Shown one piece after another: positions 1 to 7,448 of a stretch of DNA of 38,922 nucleotides. A model generated the notes under the pieces. That model was not told the DNA's origin. It saw only the letters and a list, made by a program, of their open reading frames with translations, and made no database searches. A program made the translations under genes and the position numbers. The stretch lies in NCBI GenBank assembly GCA_013002885.1, contig JABDLS010000010.1:1-38922 (forward strand), written 5' to 3'. The DNA comes from Gemmatimonadota bacterium (GTDB lineage: Bacteria > Gemmatimonadota > Gemmatimonadetes > Longimicrobiales > Gaopeijiaceae). Position 1 is the first letter of the stretch. Each line of letters starts with the position of its first letter.

Positions 1-1
1 A

Positions 2-88
2 TACATCCTCCGGGCGCGCGGGGATGATGGCGCCTTGTATCACGATCAGGATGTGAAGGTCGTGGTGTCGCGGGTCACCTCGGAATAG
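2..88 (+). CDS. C-terminal end of an unidentified protein (partial)
   Basis: The reading frame enters from the left edge and ends at TAG (86-88), leaving 28 residues that finish with DVKVVVSRVTSE. The composition, alternating hydrophobic and charged residues, looks like the last beta-strand of a real protein, and the frame is open to the window edge. The fragment is too short to assign a family. It sits immediately upstream of the carbonic anhydrase frame on the same strand, so the two may be co-transcribed. Confidence 0.5.
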   Translation, partial: YILRARGDDGALYHDQDVKVVVSRVTSE

Positions 89-186
89 TCGAGGGCCTTC
101 TCGGGGTCCACATCCGCAATCGGGGGCGTGATGCCCTGCGCGTCGGTGCGCTGTCGGGGGCGGGCCTTGCGGTAGGGGCGGCACCT

Positions 187-780
187 TTGGCTGCCTCAAC
201 GCCGGCCGTGAGGACGCCCGGGACGCCGGACGAAGCCCTCGAACGCCTCATGGCGGGCAACGGACGGTTCACGCGAGGGTCGATGGAAGCCCCCCGCCGG
301 GATGGCGGCCGAGTCCGTGAGTTGGCAGGGGGCCAGGCACCCTACGCTGCGATCCTCGGCTGTGCCGACTCACGCGTGCCGCCGGAGATCCTGTTCGACG
401 AGGGCCTCGGCGATCTGTTCACCGTGCGCGTCGCGGGCAACGTGGCATCCCCCGAGGAGATCGCGAGCCTCGAATACGCCGTGGGCGTACTCGGGTCCAA
501 GGTCATCCTGGTGCTCGGCCACACCTCGTGCGGGGCCGTCACAGCAGCGGTCGAGGGTAAGGCCGTGCCCGGACAGATCTCTGCGCTGTTTCAGCACATT
601 ACACCGGCCGTGCCGGCGGGCGCTGACATCCAGACCGCGGTGGAAGCGAACGCTCGCCACCAGACGAAGATCCTGACCACGTCCAGCCCTGTCATCCGGG
701 AGGCCATCGAGGCGGGAACGGTGGAGGTGCGTCCGGCCGTCTACAGCCTCGAAAGCGGAGAGGTCACTCTGCTCGGCTGA
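187..780 (+). CDS. beta-class carbonic anhydrase, probably exported
   Basis: Beta-carbonic anhydrase, a zinc enzyme interconverting CO2 and bicarbonate. Numbered from the TTG at 187, the zinc ligands are all visible: Cys59 with the Asp61/Arg63 dyad in CADSRVPPE, then His112 and Cys115 in HTSCGA. The length of about 197 residues fits the family. The start is a problem. The frame stays open upstream to base 28, and bases 121-189 read as a twin-arginine-like leader (RGRDALRVGALSGAG followed by an Ala-rich stretch), yet no ATG, GTG or TTG lies in frame between 28 and 187. The TTG at 187 falls at the end of that leader and is unlikely to be the true start. A CTG (136 or 151) start or a sequence error upstream is possible. 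With the leader the enzyme would be periplasmic. The family call is firm; the N-terminus is not. Confidence 0.9.
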   Translation: MAASTPAVRTPGTPDEALERLMAGNGRFTRGSMEAPRRDGGRVRELAGGQAPYAAILGCADSRVPPEILFDEGLGDLFTVRVAGNVASPEEIASLEYAVGVLGSKVILVLGHTSCGAVTAAVEGKAVPGQISALFQHITPAVPAGADIQTAVEANARHQTKILTTSSPVIREAIEAGTVEVRPAVYSLESGEVTLLG

Positions 781-817
781 GGGCCCTCAGAGGGCTGCTA
801 CGAGTGAGGAGTCCCGT

Positions 818-847
818 GCCCCCCGGCGCCCATTGGTGCCGGGGGGC
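818..847. terminator. bidirectional hairpin terminator between convergent genes
   Basis: Bases 818-827 (GCCCCCCGGC) pair perfectly with 838-847 (GCCGGGGGGC). Three inner pairs, including one G-U, extend the stem to 13 bp with a CATT tetraloop. The hairpin lies between the ends of the carbonic anhydrase (plus) and the methyltransferase (minus). On the plus strand it is followed by CTTTGATTCCCTT, only a weak U-tract. Confidence 0.65.
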
Positions 848-888
848 CTTTGATTCCCTTCAGGAGATGTGGGTCCTGCGGTCGCGGG

Positions 889-1542
889 TCACTCGGGTGT
901 TGTCGAGGTCTCCTTTCGCAGCACCCAGGTCGTCATCGCCCGCATGTTCTGGACGACGGTCGTCTTCAGGGGATCCATCTGAAGTCCGCCGAGTCGGGCA
1001 TTGATGTCTGCGAGGTAGTTCTCGTCCACCAGGAATCGGTCGCTGCCGTCCGGGAGGCTGTACCACCGGTCTCTCAGGCGGACGACGCGGTCCTCGATGC
1101 CGATGGTCGACGCCAGTCGGGTGAAGAGAATTCCGCCCGGCCGTAACACCCGCCACATCTGCTCCACACCGCTCTCGAACTCCGCCGAGGACTCGGAGAA
1201 GTGCAGAACGGCACTGCAGATGACGGCATCGAAGTGTCCGTCCGGATGAGGTAGCTCGGTGAGACGGACCACGCCGAAGTTGGATGAGGGCAGGTCCGGC
1301 GCCACCTCCTGGGCGAGCTCGCGGACCCGCTCGATCTGGAGCGGATCGGCGTCCACACACCAGACGTCGGCCCCGCACCGCATGAGATACTCGCTGTTCC
1401 GCCCCTGGCCACACCCAGCGTCGAGGACCCGCATGTCCGGGGTGATTCGCCCCCGGTGGATCTGATCGAAGACGTAGATGTCGATCCGCCCGAACACCGC
1501 CATGAGGGCGTCGGAGCCACGGGGCAGGAGCGGCGAGGTCAA
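889..1542 (-). CDS. class I SAM-dependent methyltransferase
   Basis: Rossmann-fold methyltransferase of about 217 residues; the substrate is unknown. Motif I is VLDAGCGQGRN at about residues 39-49. The acidic ribose-binding loop VDAD is at 63-66, the motif IV-like DAVICSAVLHF at about 105-115, and RVLRPGGILF at 131-140 marks the post-II strand. The GCGQGRNSEYL form resembles TehB/UbiE-like small-molecule methyltransferases. I chose the TTG at 1542 because it overlaps the OsmC stop codon in a TTGA junction, implying translational coupling. An ATG at 1503 (MAVFGRID) is the alternative, but I see no ribosome binding site before it. The pairing with an OsmC peroxiredoxin may point to a detoxification role; that is inference only. 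Confidence 0.85.
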   Translation of the reverse strand: MTSPLLPRGSDALMAVFGRIDIYVFDQIHRGRITPDMRVLDAGCGQGRNSEYLMRCGADVWCVDADPLQIERVRELAQEVAPDLPSSNFGVVRLTELPHPDGHFDAVICSAVLHFSESSAEFESGVEQMWRVLRPGGILFTRLASTIGIEDRVVRLRDRWYSLPDGSDRFLVDENYLADINARLGGLQMDPLKTTVVQNMRAMTTWVLRKETSTTPE

Positions 1543-1964
1543 ACCGCCAGCCGCGCATCCATCGTGATGGGTACGCTGAGCGCTCTCGACACGGGGCACC
1601 CGTCTTTTGCTTCTGCCGCGGTCTCCCGAAAGGTGGACTCGTCCATGCCCTGAACATCGACGGTGACGTCGAGGTGCACACCGCCGATGGAGAAGCCCAA
1701 CTCGGCTTTCTCGATGGTGACGGTGGCCTTGGTTTCGATGGTCTTGGGGACGTGTCCCGCCGAGCCGAGGAAGCCGGAAAGCGCCATGGAGAAACAGCCG
1801 GCGTGGGCCGCCGCGATGAGTTCTTCCGGGTTCGACCCGACGCCGGCCTCGAAGCGCGTGCTGAACGAGTACTGGGTCGCGTCGAGGACGCCGCTGTCTG
1901 TGGTGAGCGTGCCTCCGCCATCCTTGATGCTGCCGGTCCATCGGGCGCTGGCGCTACGTTTCAT
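1539..1964 (-). CDS. OsmC/Ohr family peroxiredoxin
   Basis: OsmC-type thiol peroxidase of 141 residues, the usual length, which reduces organic hydroperoxides in the cytoplasm. The two redox cysteines are present: the peroxidatic Cys57 in AAHAGCFSMAL and the resolving Cys123 in DGCPVSRAL. Arg37 (FSTRFE) and the Glu pair at 47-48 (NPEEL) match the active-site Arg and Glu of the family. The opening MKRSASARWTGSIKDGGG is typical of OsmC rather than Ohr. The ATG at 1964 opens this conserved start. The gene is divergent from the subtilase across about 180 bp, and its stop codon overlaps the downstream methyltransferase start. Confidence 0.93.
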   Translation of the reverse strand: MKRSASARWTGSIKDGGGTLTTDSGVLDATQYSFSTRFEAGVGSNPEELIAAAHAGCFSMALSGFLGSAGHVPKTIETKATVTIEKAELGFSIGGVHLDVTVDVQGMDESTFRETAAEAKDGCPVSRALSVPITMDARLAV

Positions 1965-2143
1965 GGTCGGTATCCTCGTCGTCGATGTCTTGGGTCGCGG
2001 AGGGCTACCTTCCACTTCGATACCGGTTCCGGCTGTCGGAGTCCTGGAGCAACGGCGAGGCGCCCTGGCCACAACGAACCGTACAGGAGGTCTGTGATGT
2101 GGGGTAGAGGATGGTGCCAAGGGGCGTGGAGGCGGGCTCGACC

Positions 2144-3655
2144 ATGAGGAAGGCCCTCTTTCTTGTCGCCGCGGCTTCGTCCGTCCTCCTGTCCGGGTGG
2201 GGTCCGCCGAAGGCCGTGGCTTCCGACTCCTTACAGGAGACGACCATCGACGGGGCCCTGAGGGCACGATTCGAAGGTGCGTCTCCGATTCCGGTGGCCA
2301 TCCTTCTGCAGACCCAACTCCTCCTGGGCCCCCGCGCCCTGGACGACTTCGCGTCTCGAAACTCGGGACGCGCCCGCTCGGAGTTGAGGTCCGAGGTGGT
2401 CGGGGCACTGAAGTCGGCCGCACGATCCGAGCAGCAACTTCTGCTCGGGGCTCTGGACGATCCGGCGGGCGCCCGTTCCCTCTGGATCGCAAACGCCGTC
2501 TTCGTGAGCCTGACCCCGGAAGAGATCCGTTCGGCCGCGGCACTCGACGTGGTCCGATACATCTACGGCATGCCCGCAGCGCCGGTCTCGTACCTGCGAC
2601 CGGGAGCCGTGGGGTCGGTGGTCTCACCTCGTCCGAGCTCCCCTTTTACGCCCTCCGGGAAGCGCGTCCCGTGGAATCTAGAGGAGATCGGCGCGCCTGC
2701 GGCGTGGGCCGAGGGCGCCACCGGCGAGGGTGTCGTCGTCGCGATGATCGACAACGGGACCAACTACGAGCATCCAGATCTGGCTCAGCGCGTGTGGACA
2801 AACCCCCACGAGGTGCCGAACAACGGCCAGGATGACGACGACAACGGTCTGGTGGACGACTACCACGGCTTCGACTTCGCCCGAGGACGGGCCGAGGTGA
2901 CATGGGACCCGAGCCTGGGGCGTGGGGCTGGCCACGGTACTTGGACGTCGGGCATCGTCCTTGGCGATGGGACGGGTGGAACCGTTACCGGCGTGGCACC
3001 ACGGGCGCGTCTCATGGTCTCCATCGTGGGAGGACGAACGTACGCCATGGGTCGTGCCCTCGAGTACGCGCTGGAGGAGGGTGCAGACGTTGCAACGATG
3101 AGCTTCAGCCTGCCAGGACTCGGCAACGTCCGCGGGTTGTGGCGGCTCATGGCTGATCATGCGGTCGCCGGGGGACTCGTGCTCGTGTCCGGCGCGGGTA
3201 ACTTCCAGCAGTCGGCGCCGGAGGGCATTCAGCAGAGGATTCCCGAGGGGATCCCCTCGGTGATCTCCGTCGGAGGTGTGGCTCGCTCCTTGGAGCTGAT
3301 GCCCTACTCCAGCCTCGGCCCGGTGAGCTGGTCTTCGGTAGCGCTGTACGAGGATCATCCCGCCCTGATCAAGCCCGACGTGGCCGCCTTTCCGGGCCCT
3401 GACTATCCGCTGCTTCGACCGGAAGGGCCCGGGTATCTGGATCCGGGCGGTCCCCAGGGAAACTCGTTCAGCGGCCCGCACGCCGCAGGTGTGGCGGCCC
3501 TGGTCCTCTCTGTCGCCCCTGAGACGCCCGCCTGGCGCGTGAAGGCGATCCTCGAAGAGACCGCCCGAGATCTCCCCCCGGAGGCCCGGGACCTTCGAAC
3601 GGGGTCGGGGCTGCTGGACGCGGCCGCTGCCGTGAGGGCGGCCCGAGGAGGGTAG
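2144..3655 (+). CDS. exported S8 (subtilisin-like) serine peptidase
   Basis: Secreted subtilase of 503 residues. A Sec signal (MRKALFLVAAASSVLLSG) is followed by a propeptide-like region to about residue 180 and the S8 domain to the end. The catalytic triad is visible: Asp203 (AMIDNGTN), His264 (GHGTWTSG) and Ser441 (GNSFSGPHAAG), with oxyanion Asn353 (SGAGN). The first motif reads D-N-G rather than the common D-T/S-G. An acidic segment NGQDDDDNGLVDDYHGFDF at 228-246 is the calcium-loop-like insertion seen in many secreted subtilases. I chose the ATG at 2144 because it starts the signal peptide directly; an ATG at 2111 would add 11 polar residues. The gene precedes the Tad operon on the same strand, but a 327-bp gap separates them and a role in pilus biology is not shown. 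Confidence 0.93.
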   Translation: MRKALFLVAAASSVLLSGWGPPKAVASDSLQETTIDGALRARFEGASPIPVAILLQTQLLLGPRALDDFASRNSGRARSELRSEVVGALKSAARSEQQLLLGALDDPAGARSLWIANAVFVSLTPEEIRSAAALDVVRYIYGMPAAPVSYLRPGAVGSVVSPRPSSPFTPSGKRVPWNLEEIGAPAAWAEGATGEGVVVAMIDNGTNYEHPDLAQRVWTNPHEVPNNGQDDDDNGLVDDYHGFDFARGRAEVTWDPSLGRGAGHGTWTSGIVLGDGTGGTVTGVAPRARLMVSIVGGRTYAMGRALEYALEEGADVATMSFSLPGLGNVRGLWRLMADHAVAGGLVLVSGAGNFQQSAPEGIQQRIPEGIPSVISVGGVARSLELMPYSSLGPVSWSSVALYEDHPALIKPDVAAFPGPDYPLLRPEGPGYLDPGGPQGNSFSGPHAAGVAALVLSVAPETPAWRVKAILEETARDLPPEARDLRTGSGLLDAAAAVRAARGG

Positions 3656-3982
3656 GAATATTGGCTCTCCCGGTTGCCGATCCCGGGGGGCTGCATTTTC
3701 TGGTCACGAGCGGAAACAAGTGTGTCGATCGGTTCGATCTGCACGAAACCGCGATCGGCCGTCTGAACCTGTCCTGTCAGGGCTCCCCCCACCTGGCCCC
3801 TGCGCGGCACACCCGTTGCGACCTCTCCCCGGCGACACGGCAGCGGTGAGCAACCATCGCAAGGAGACCGGGGGGGCTCCGCCGAACCAGAGCATCGATA
3901 GGCAATGCCTTCCCGTCTCGGGTGATGAGCCCGCGGCCGTACACATTCACGTACGTGGCCCTGAACGGGCCGGGGGGAAACC
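3656..3982 (+). promoter_or_regulatory. 327-bp leader region upstream of the Tad operon
   Basis: No convincing gene. A 62-codon frame at 3661-3849 opens with TTG, lacks a ribosome binding site and has shadow-like composition. The operon promoter must lie here or further upstream, but I could not find a clear -35/-10 pair. The only local symmetry is CGTAC (3938-3942) and GTACG (3951-3955) around an 8-base spacer, about 30 bases before flp. A ribosome binding site GGGGGG lies just before the flp ATG. I looked for a c-di-GMP riboswitch and did not find its core. Confidence 0.35.
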
Positions 3983-4180
3983 ATGCAGGCACTGTTGACT
4001 CGCTTCTGGCACGAGGAATCCGGCCAGGGGCTGACCGAGTACGCGCTTATTCTGGCGCTCATCTCCATCGGACTGATTGCGGTCCTGGTCATCTTCCGGG
4101 ACGCCATCGGCGCGATCTTCGATCGTATCGCGCAGGTCCTCGAGGGAGCCCCCAACGAAGGGTACTCCCCGGGTAGCTGA
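3983..4180 (+). CDS. flp: Flp/Fap-type major pilin
   Basis: Type IVb (Flp) prepilin of 65 residues, the polymerising subunit of the Tad pilus. A short basic leader (MQALLTRFWHEESGQG) ends at the processing site. It is followed by the Flp signature LTEYALIL with Glu at mature position +5 or so, then a hydrophobic helix (ALISIGLIAVLVIF) that packs in the fibre core. The length and composition are those of Flp pilins. A strong G-rich ribosome binding site precedes the ATG. It is the first gene of the Tad operon and is separated from the next gene by a 20-bp stem-loop. Confidence 0.95.
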   Translation: MQALLTRFWHEESGQGLTEYALILALISIGLIAVLVIFRDAIGAIFDRIAQVLEGAPNEGYSPGS

Positions 4181-4203
4181 ACCTGGCTCCCGCAAACGAG
4201 CCC

Positions 4204-4248
4204 CCTGGGGTGTCGAGTGGCGATCCGTTCGCCGCTCGGCGCCCCAGG
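4204..4248 (+). terminator. 20-bp intercistronic stem-loop (putative attenuator) after flp
   Basis: Bases 4204-4223 pair with 4229-4248 over 20 consecutive base pairs, three of them G-U, around a five-base loop TCCGT. The hairpin starts 24 bases after the flp stop. No U-tract follows, so it is more likely a partial terminator or an mRNA-stability/processing element than a full intrinsic terminator. It would allow high pilin yield with low expression of the assembly genes; that role is inferred from position. Confidence 0.65.
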
Positions 4249-4304
4249 TGGGCTGCGGGGATCAGTGTTCCGCGTCTCGCGGCCACTCTCGACTGGCGCG
4301 TACG

Positions 4305-4847
4305 ATGACCTCGTACTTCGTTGACTCCGCAGGACCGCTCTCCGCGATCCTCCTCGCGGTCCTCGCCCTCTCCGTCTGGTTCGACGTGAGCGAGCAGAGA
4401 ATCCCGAACTGGATCACTGCGGGAGGGCTGGTCGTTGCCCTGTTGCTCCGGGGCCTCGTCGGACCCGAGGCCCTCGGCGTCGGAGTCCTGGGCGGAGCCA
4501 TCGGCTTCTCCCTGGGCATCTTGCTGTTCGCCGTGGGCGCTATGGGAGCAGGCGACGGCAAGCTGCTCGCCACGGTCGGGGCGTTCATGGGACTCGACGC
4601 ATTTCTCCGCTGCTTGCCGCTCGTCGGTGCGTTCGGTGGGCTCCTCGCTCTCGCCTCCACTGCGAAGAACGGGACGCTGATTCCCACCCTCCTTCGGTTC
4701 CGCGAGCTCGCTCTGTACTGCGTCACCTTCGGGCGGATCGGGGAACGACGGACCCTCGCCATGCCGGGTAGCGTCACCATCCCCTACGGCGTTGCCGTCG
4801 CTGCCGGCGCCGCTACGGCGTGGGTGAGCTGGGGGCTGACGCTATGA
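4305..4847 (+). CDS. cpaA: type IV prepilin peptidase of the Tad system (CpaA/TadV)
   Basis: Inner-membrane aspartyl peptidase of family A24 that cleaves the leader from Flp and the TadE/TadG pseudopilins. It has 180 residues, the short form without the N-terminal methylase domain, as usual for TadV. The two catalytic aspartates are visible: Asp27 in FDVSEQRIPN and Asp84 in the GxGD motif GAGDGK. About five hydrophobic segments are present (for example 11-25, 36-52, 56-80, 104-119 and 161-178). The ATG at 4305 is chosen because the membrane protein begins there; the open frame upstream overlaps flp and codes nothing recognisable. Its stop overlaps the tadE start (ATGA). Confidence 0.92.
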   Translation: MTSYFVDSAGPLSAILLAVLALSVWFDVSEQRIPNWITAGGLVVALLLRGLVGPEALGVGVLGGAIGFSLGILLFAVGAMGAGDGKLLATVGAFMGLDAFLRCLPLVGAFGGLLALASTAKNGTLIPTLLRFRELALYCVTFGRIGERRTLAMPGSVTIPYGVAVAAGAATAWVSWGLTL

Positions 4848-5281
4848 AGGGCGCGACAGTGCGGAGGCGAGTCGACCTCCTCGTCCGTTCCGAGGACGGG
4901 CAGGCCCTCGTCGAATTCGCTCTGGTCATTCCCATGCTTCTGCTCCTCATGCTCGGGCTCGTCGAGTTCTCCCGGGCGTGGAACGCACAGCAGGTCCTGA
5001 CAGACGTCGCTCGGGAATCACTTCGCGGGGCCGTCGTCGCCAACAGCAGCTACAGCTATGACGAGATGCGACGACGAATCGATGACGCCCTGGTCCGTGC
5101 CTCCATGGACCCGGACAGGGCCACCGTCGATGTCTCCGGCTGGAAGGCGGGCACAGGTACGCCGGCCCGGATCGACATCGAGTACGAGTTCAGCTTCGCC
5201 TTCATCGCACCACTCATCGGCTGGGCCTCCGAGGACCGGAGCCTGGTGCTGACCACCTCCTTCGTCATGCGAAACGAGTGA
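4844..5281 (+). CDS. tadE: TadE-like pseudopilin
   Basis: TadE-family minor pseudopilin of 145 residues. It has the typical start: a basic N-terminus (VRRRVDLLVRSEDG), the processing/positioning motif GQALVEFALVIPMLLLL with Glu24, and one transmembrane helix to about residue 42. The mature part follows with LGLVEFSRAWNAQQVLTDVAR, strongly conserved in the family. The ATG at 4844 overlaps the cpaA stop codon, indicating translational coupling. The likely role is initiation or priming of the Flp fibre after cleavage by CpaA. Confidence 0.92.
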   Translation: MKGATVRRRVDLLVRSEDGQALVEFALVIPMLLLLMLGLVEFSRAWNAQQVLTDVARESLRGAVVANSSYSYDEMRRRIDDALVRASMDPDRATVDVSGWKAGTGTPARIDIEYEFSFAFIAPLIGWASEDRSLVLTTSFVMRNE

Positions 5282-5294
5282 CCGGGCTATTGCT

Positions 5295-6140
5295 ATGAAC
5301 AACTCTCGCTACTGGCTCATGTTGGTCGGCGCGACCGTCTCCGGGCTTCTGGCCGGTTACGTCGCACTCGTCTACGTGAGCGAAGAGCCCACCACCCTGG
5401 TGGCCGCGGTTCCTTCACAGACCATCGTCGTGGCGGCGCGTGACCTGCCCGCGGGATCGATCCTCCGCCGCGAGGACGTCGAGACCGTCGACTGGCCGGG
5501 GGCCGCTGTCCCTGAAGGCTTCGCCTCACAGGCGGGCGAGGTCGTTGGGCGTGGCCTCATCACCGACATCAAACGGAACGAGGCCCTGCTGGACTCCAAG
5601 CTCGCTCATAAGGAAGCAGGCGGTGGGCTCTCCATCACGATCCCCGAAGGCATGCGGGCCGTGTCCGTGGAGGTCGACGAGGTCGTCGGCGTCGCCGGCT
5701 TCGTTCTGCCTGGGACGCGAGTGGACGTCCTGGTGACGGTGATGCCCGGCACGGACCGGACGAGGACGACGACTCGGATCATTCTCCAGAACATCCGCGC
5801 CATCGCGGCCGACCAGCGATATCAACAGGACATCGACGGCGAGCCCCAATACGTGACCGTGGTCACCCTTCTGGTGACGCCCGAGCAGTCGGAGGAACTC
5901 ACACTCGCGGCCACCGAAGGCCGCATCCAACTCGCCCTTAGAAATACGCTCGACTCCGAGGAGGTCCAGACCGCCGGACGACGCATCACGTCGCTCCTGG
6001 CGGGTGGCAGTTCGAGCGCGTCGCGGGCAGCCGCGACATCCAATGCGACCCCCGTGCCGGCGGACCCGGAGCGGGTCATCGAAAGCTACGAAGGCGGTCG
6101 ACGAACGCTACTCAAGTTCGGACGGGGAGGGGGACAATGA
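5295..6140 (+). CDS. cpaB: Flp pilus assembly protein CpaB/RcpC
   Basis: Periplasmic Tad component of 281 residues anchored by an N-terminal helix (WLMLVGATVSGLLAGYVALVYV). A SAF domain lies at about 42-105 (IVVAARDLPAGSILRREDV is diagnostic), and the RcpC domain at about 110-215 begins GGLSITIPEGMRAVSVEVDEV. A Ser/Ala/Pro-rich linker at about 240-258 precedes a basic C-terminus. In studied systems the protein works with the secretin at the outer membrane. It starts 13 bases after tadE, and its stop overlaps the secretin start (ATGA, 6137-6140). Confidence 0.94.
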   Translation: MNNSRYWLMLVGATVSGLLAGYVALVYVSEEPTTLVAAVPSQTIVVAARDLPAGSILRREDVETVDWPGAAVPEGFASQAGEVVGRGLITDIKRNEALLDSKLAHKEAGGGLSITIPEGMRAVSVEVDEVVGVAGFVLPGTRVDVLVTVMPGTDRTRTTTRIILQNIRAIAADQRYQQDIDGEPQYVTVVTLLVTPEQSEELTLAATEGRIQLALRNTLDSEEVQTAGRRITSLLAGGSSSASRAAATSNATPVPADPERVIESYEGGRRTLLKFGRGGGQ

Positions 6141-7420
6141 GGGTTCGACTTTTCGTACTCGGGGCCCTGCTGCTGGCGGCTTCGCCGGCGTCGGCCCAGA
6201 CATTCATCACCGAGCCCGAGGGTGCCGTGAGTCTGGCTCGCGGTACCTCTGCGGTCCTCGTGAGCACGGTCGATTTCGACCGGGTCTCCATGGCCGATCC
6301 CGAGGTTGCCGAGGCAGTGGTCGTTTCGCCGAACGAGGTGCTCATAAACGGGCGCAACCTCGGGAGCACGACCTTCGTGGTGTGGGACACCGCGGGTGTG
6401 CGGAGGATCTACGGGGTGGAGGTCACCGCTGATGCCCAGGCTCTGGATCGCCACCTCACCACCCTGTTTCCCGACGAGAACATCGAGGTGATGGCCCGGG
6501 GCAATACGCTCATCCTGTCTGGTCGCGTGAGCTCGGCCTTTGTGGCCGGTCGCGCCCTGGAGCTGGCGGAGAGCAGCGGTGCGCTCCTCATCGACAACCT
6601 TCAGACACCTGCGCCCAGCCAGATCCTGCTGCAGGTCCGCTTCGCCGAGGTGAGCCGTAGCGCGCTCCAGAGCCTCGGCAATCAGGTCATCGACATCCTG
6701 AACCCGCATCAGACTACGACGAGCGGTGATTGGCGTGGTCGATCCGATTCGGACGGCCTGGTGGAGCTGTCACTCATCAACAGCGACTCCCACCTCCGGG
6801 CCGTCATTAAGGCTCTCGAGGAGACGGGCGACTTCAAGAGCCTCGCCGAGCCCACACTTCTGGCCCTCGATGGACAGAGCGCGTCGTTCCTCGCGGGTGG
6901 CGAGTTCCCATTCCCCACGGTTCAAGGCGCTGGTACCAGCAACGCGGTGAGCATCGAGTGGAGGGAGTTCGGTGTCCGCCTGAACTTCACGCCATTCGTG
7001 ACGAACATCGGCAACATCCGCCTGGATCTCGAGCCCGAGGTCTCGTCGCTGGACTTCGCCGGGGGCCTGACGATCTCCGGCTTCCAGATGCCGACGATCC
7101 TGTCTCGCCGAGCGGAGACTTCAGTGGAGCTCCGAGAGGGGCAGCACCTGGCCATTGCGGGACTCCTCGACCGGTCGATCCAGGAGTCCATCCGGAAGCT
7201 CCCGGTCCTTGGGGACATTCCGATTCTGGGGGCCCTCTTCCGCTCGAAGGACGAGCGCCAACAACTCACGGAACTACTGGTCATCGTGACGCCGCGAATC
7301 GTCGTGCCCTCGGACGGTCCCATCGAGATCCCCACCGACGAGCCGGAGACGTGGGGATGGGACAGCGACATGAGGCGGGCGCAGCCGGCTGACAGCATCG
7401 GCGTTCCGTCGGGCCGCTGA
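6137..7420 (+). CDS. cpaC: Tad outer-membrane secretin CpaC/RcpA
   Basis: Secretin forming the outer-membrane channel for the Flp pilus; 427 residues. A Sec signal ends at ASPASAQ (about residue 21). The N-terminal pilus secretin N-domain is at about 25-100 (RGTSAVLVSTVDFDRVSMADP). A BON-like segment follows at about 105-155, and the secretin domain occupies the rest, with RFAEVSRSALQSLG, the LAEPTLLALDGQSASFLAGGE stretch and the C-terminal gate region ELREGQHLAIAGLL through KLPVLGDIPILGALF. All are classic secretin signatures. The protein is at the shorter end for CpaC. The start overlaps cpaB. Confidence 0.95.
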   Translation: MRVRLFVLGALLLAASPASAQTFITEPEGAVSLARGTSAVLVSTVDFDRVSMADPEVAEAVVVSPNEVLINGRNLGSTTFVVWDTAGVRRIYGVEVTADAQALDRHLTTLFPDENIEVMARGNTLILSGRVSSAFVAGRALELAESSGALLIDNLQTPAPSQILLQVRFAEVSRSALQSLGNQVIDILNPHQTTTSGDWRGRSDSDGLVELSLINSDSHLRAVIKALEETGDFKSLAEPTLLALDGQSASFLAGGEFPFPTVQGAGTSNAVSIEWREFGVRLNFTPFVTNIGNIRLDLEPEVSSLDFAGGLTISGFQMPTILSRRAETSVELREGQHLAIAGLLDRSIQESIRKLPVLGDIPILGALFRSKDERQQLTELLVIVTPRIVVPSDGPIEIPTDEPETWGWDSDMRRAQPADSIGVPSGR

Positions 7421-7448
7421 CACGTAACCGCTGAAGCAGGGGGATACC

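Noticed and set aside
3661..3849. 62-codon frame between the subtilase and flp
   Set aside because: It has a TTG start without a ribosome binding site, random-looking composition and no recognisable motif.
3820..3982. Possible c-di-GMP (GEMM) riboswitch before flp, prompted by GCAA and GCCGAACC segments
   Set aside because: The conserved GEMM core and the closing GGTAGC...GGGTTACCGA-like part are not present, and the pieces do not fold into the three-way junction by eye.
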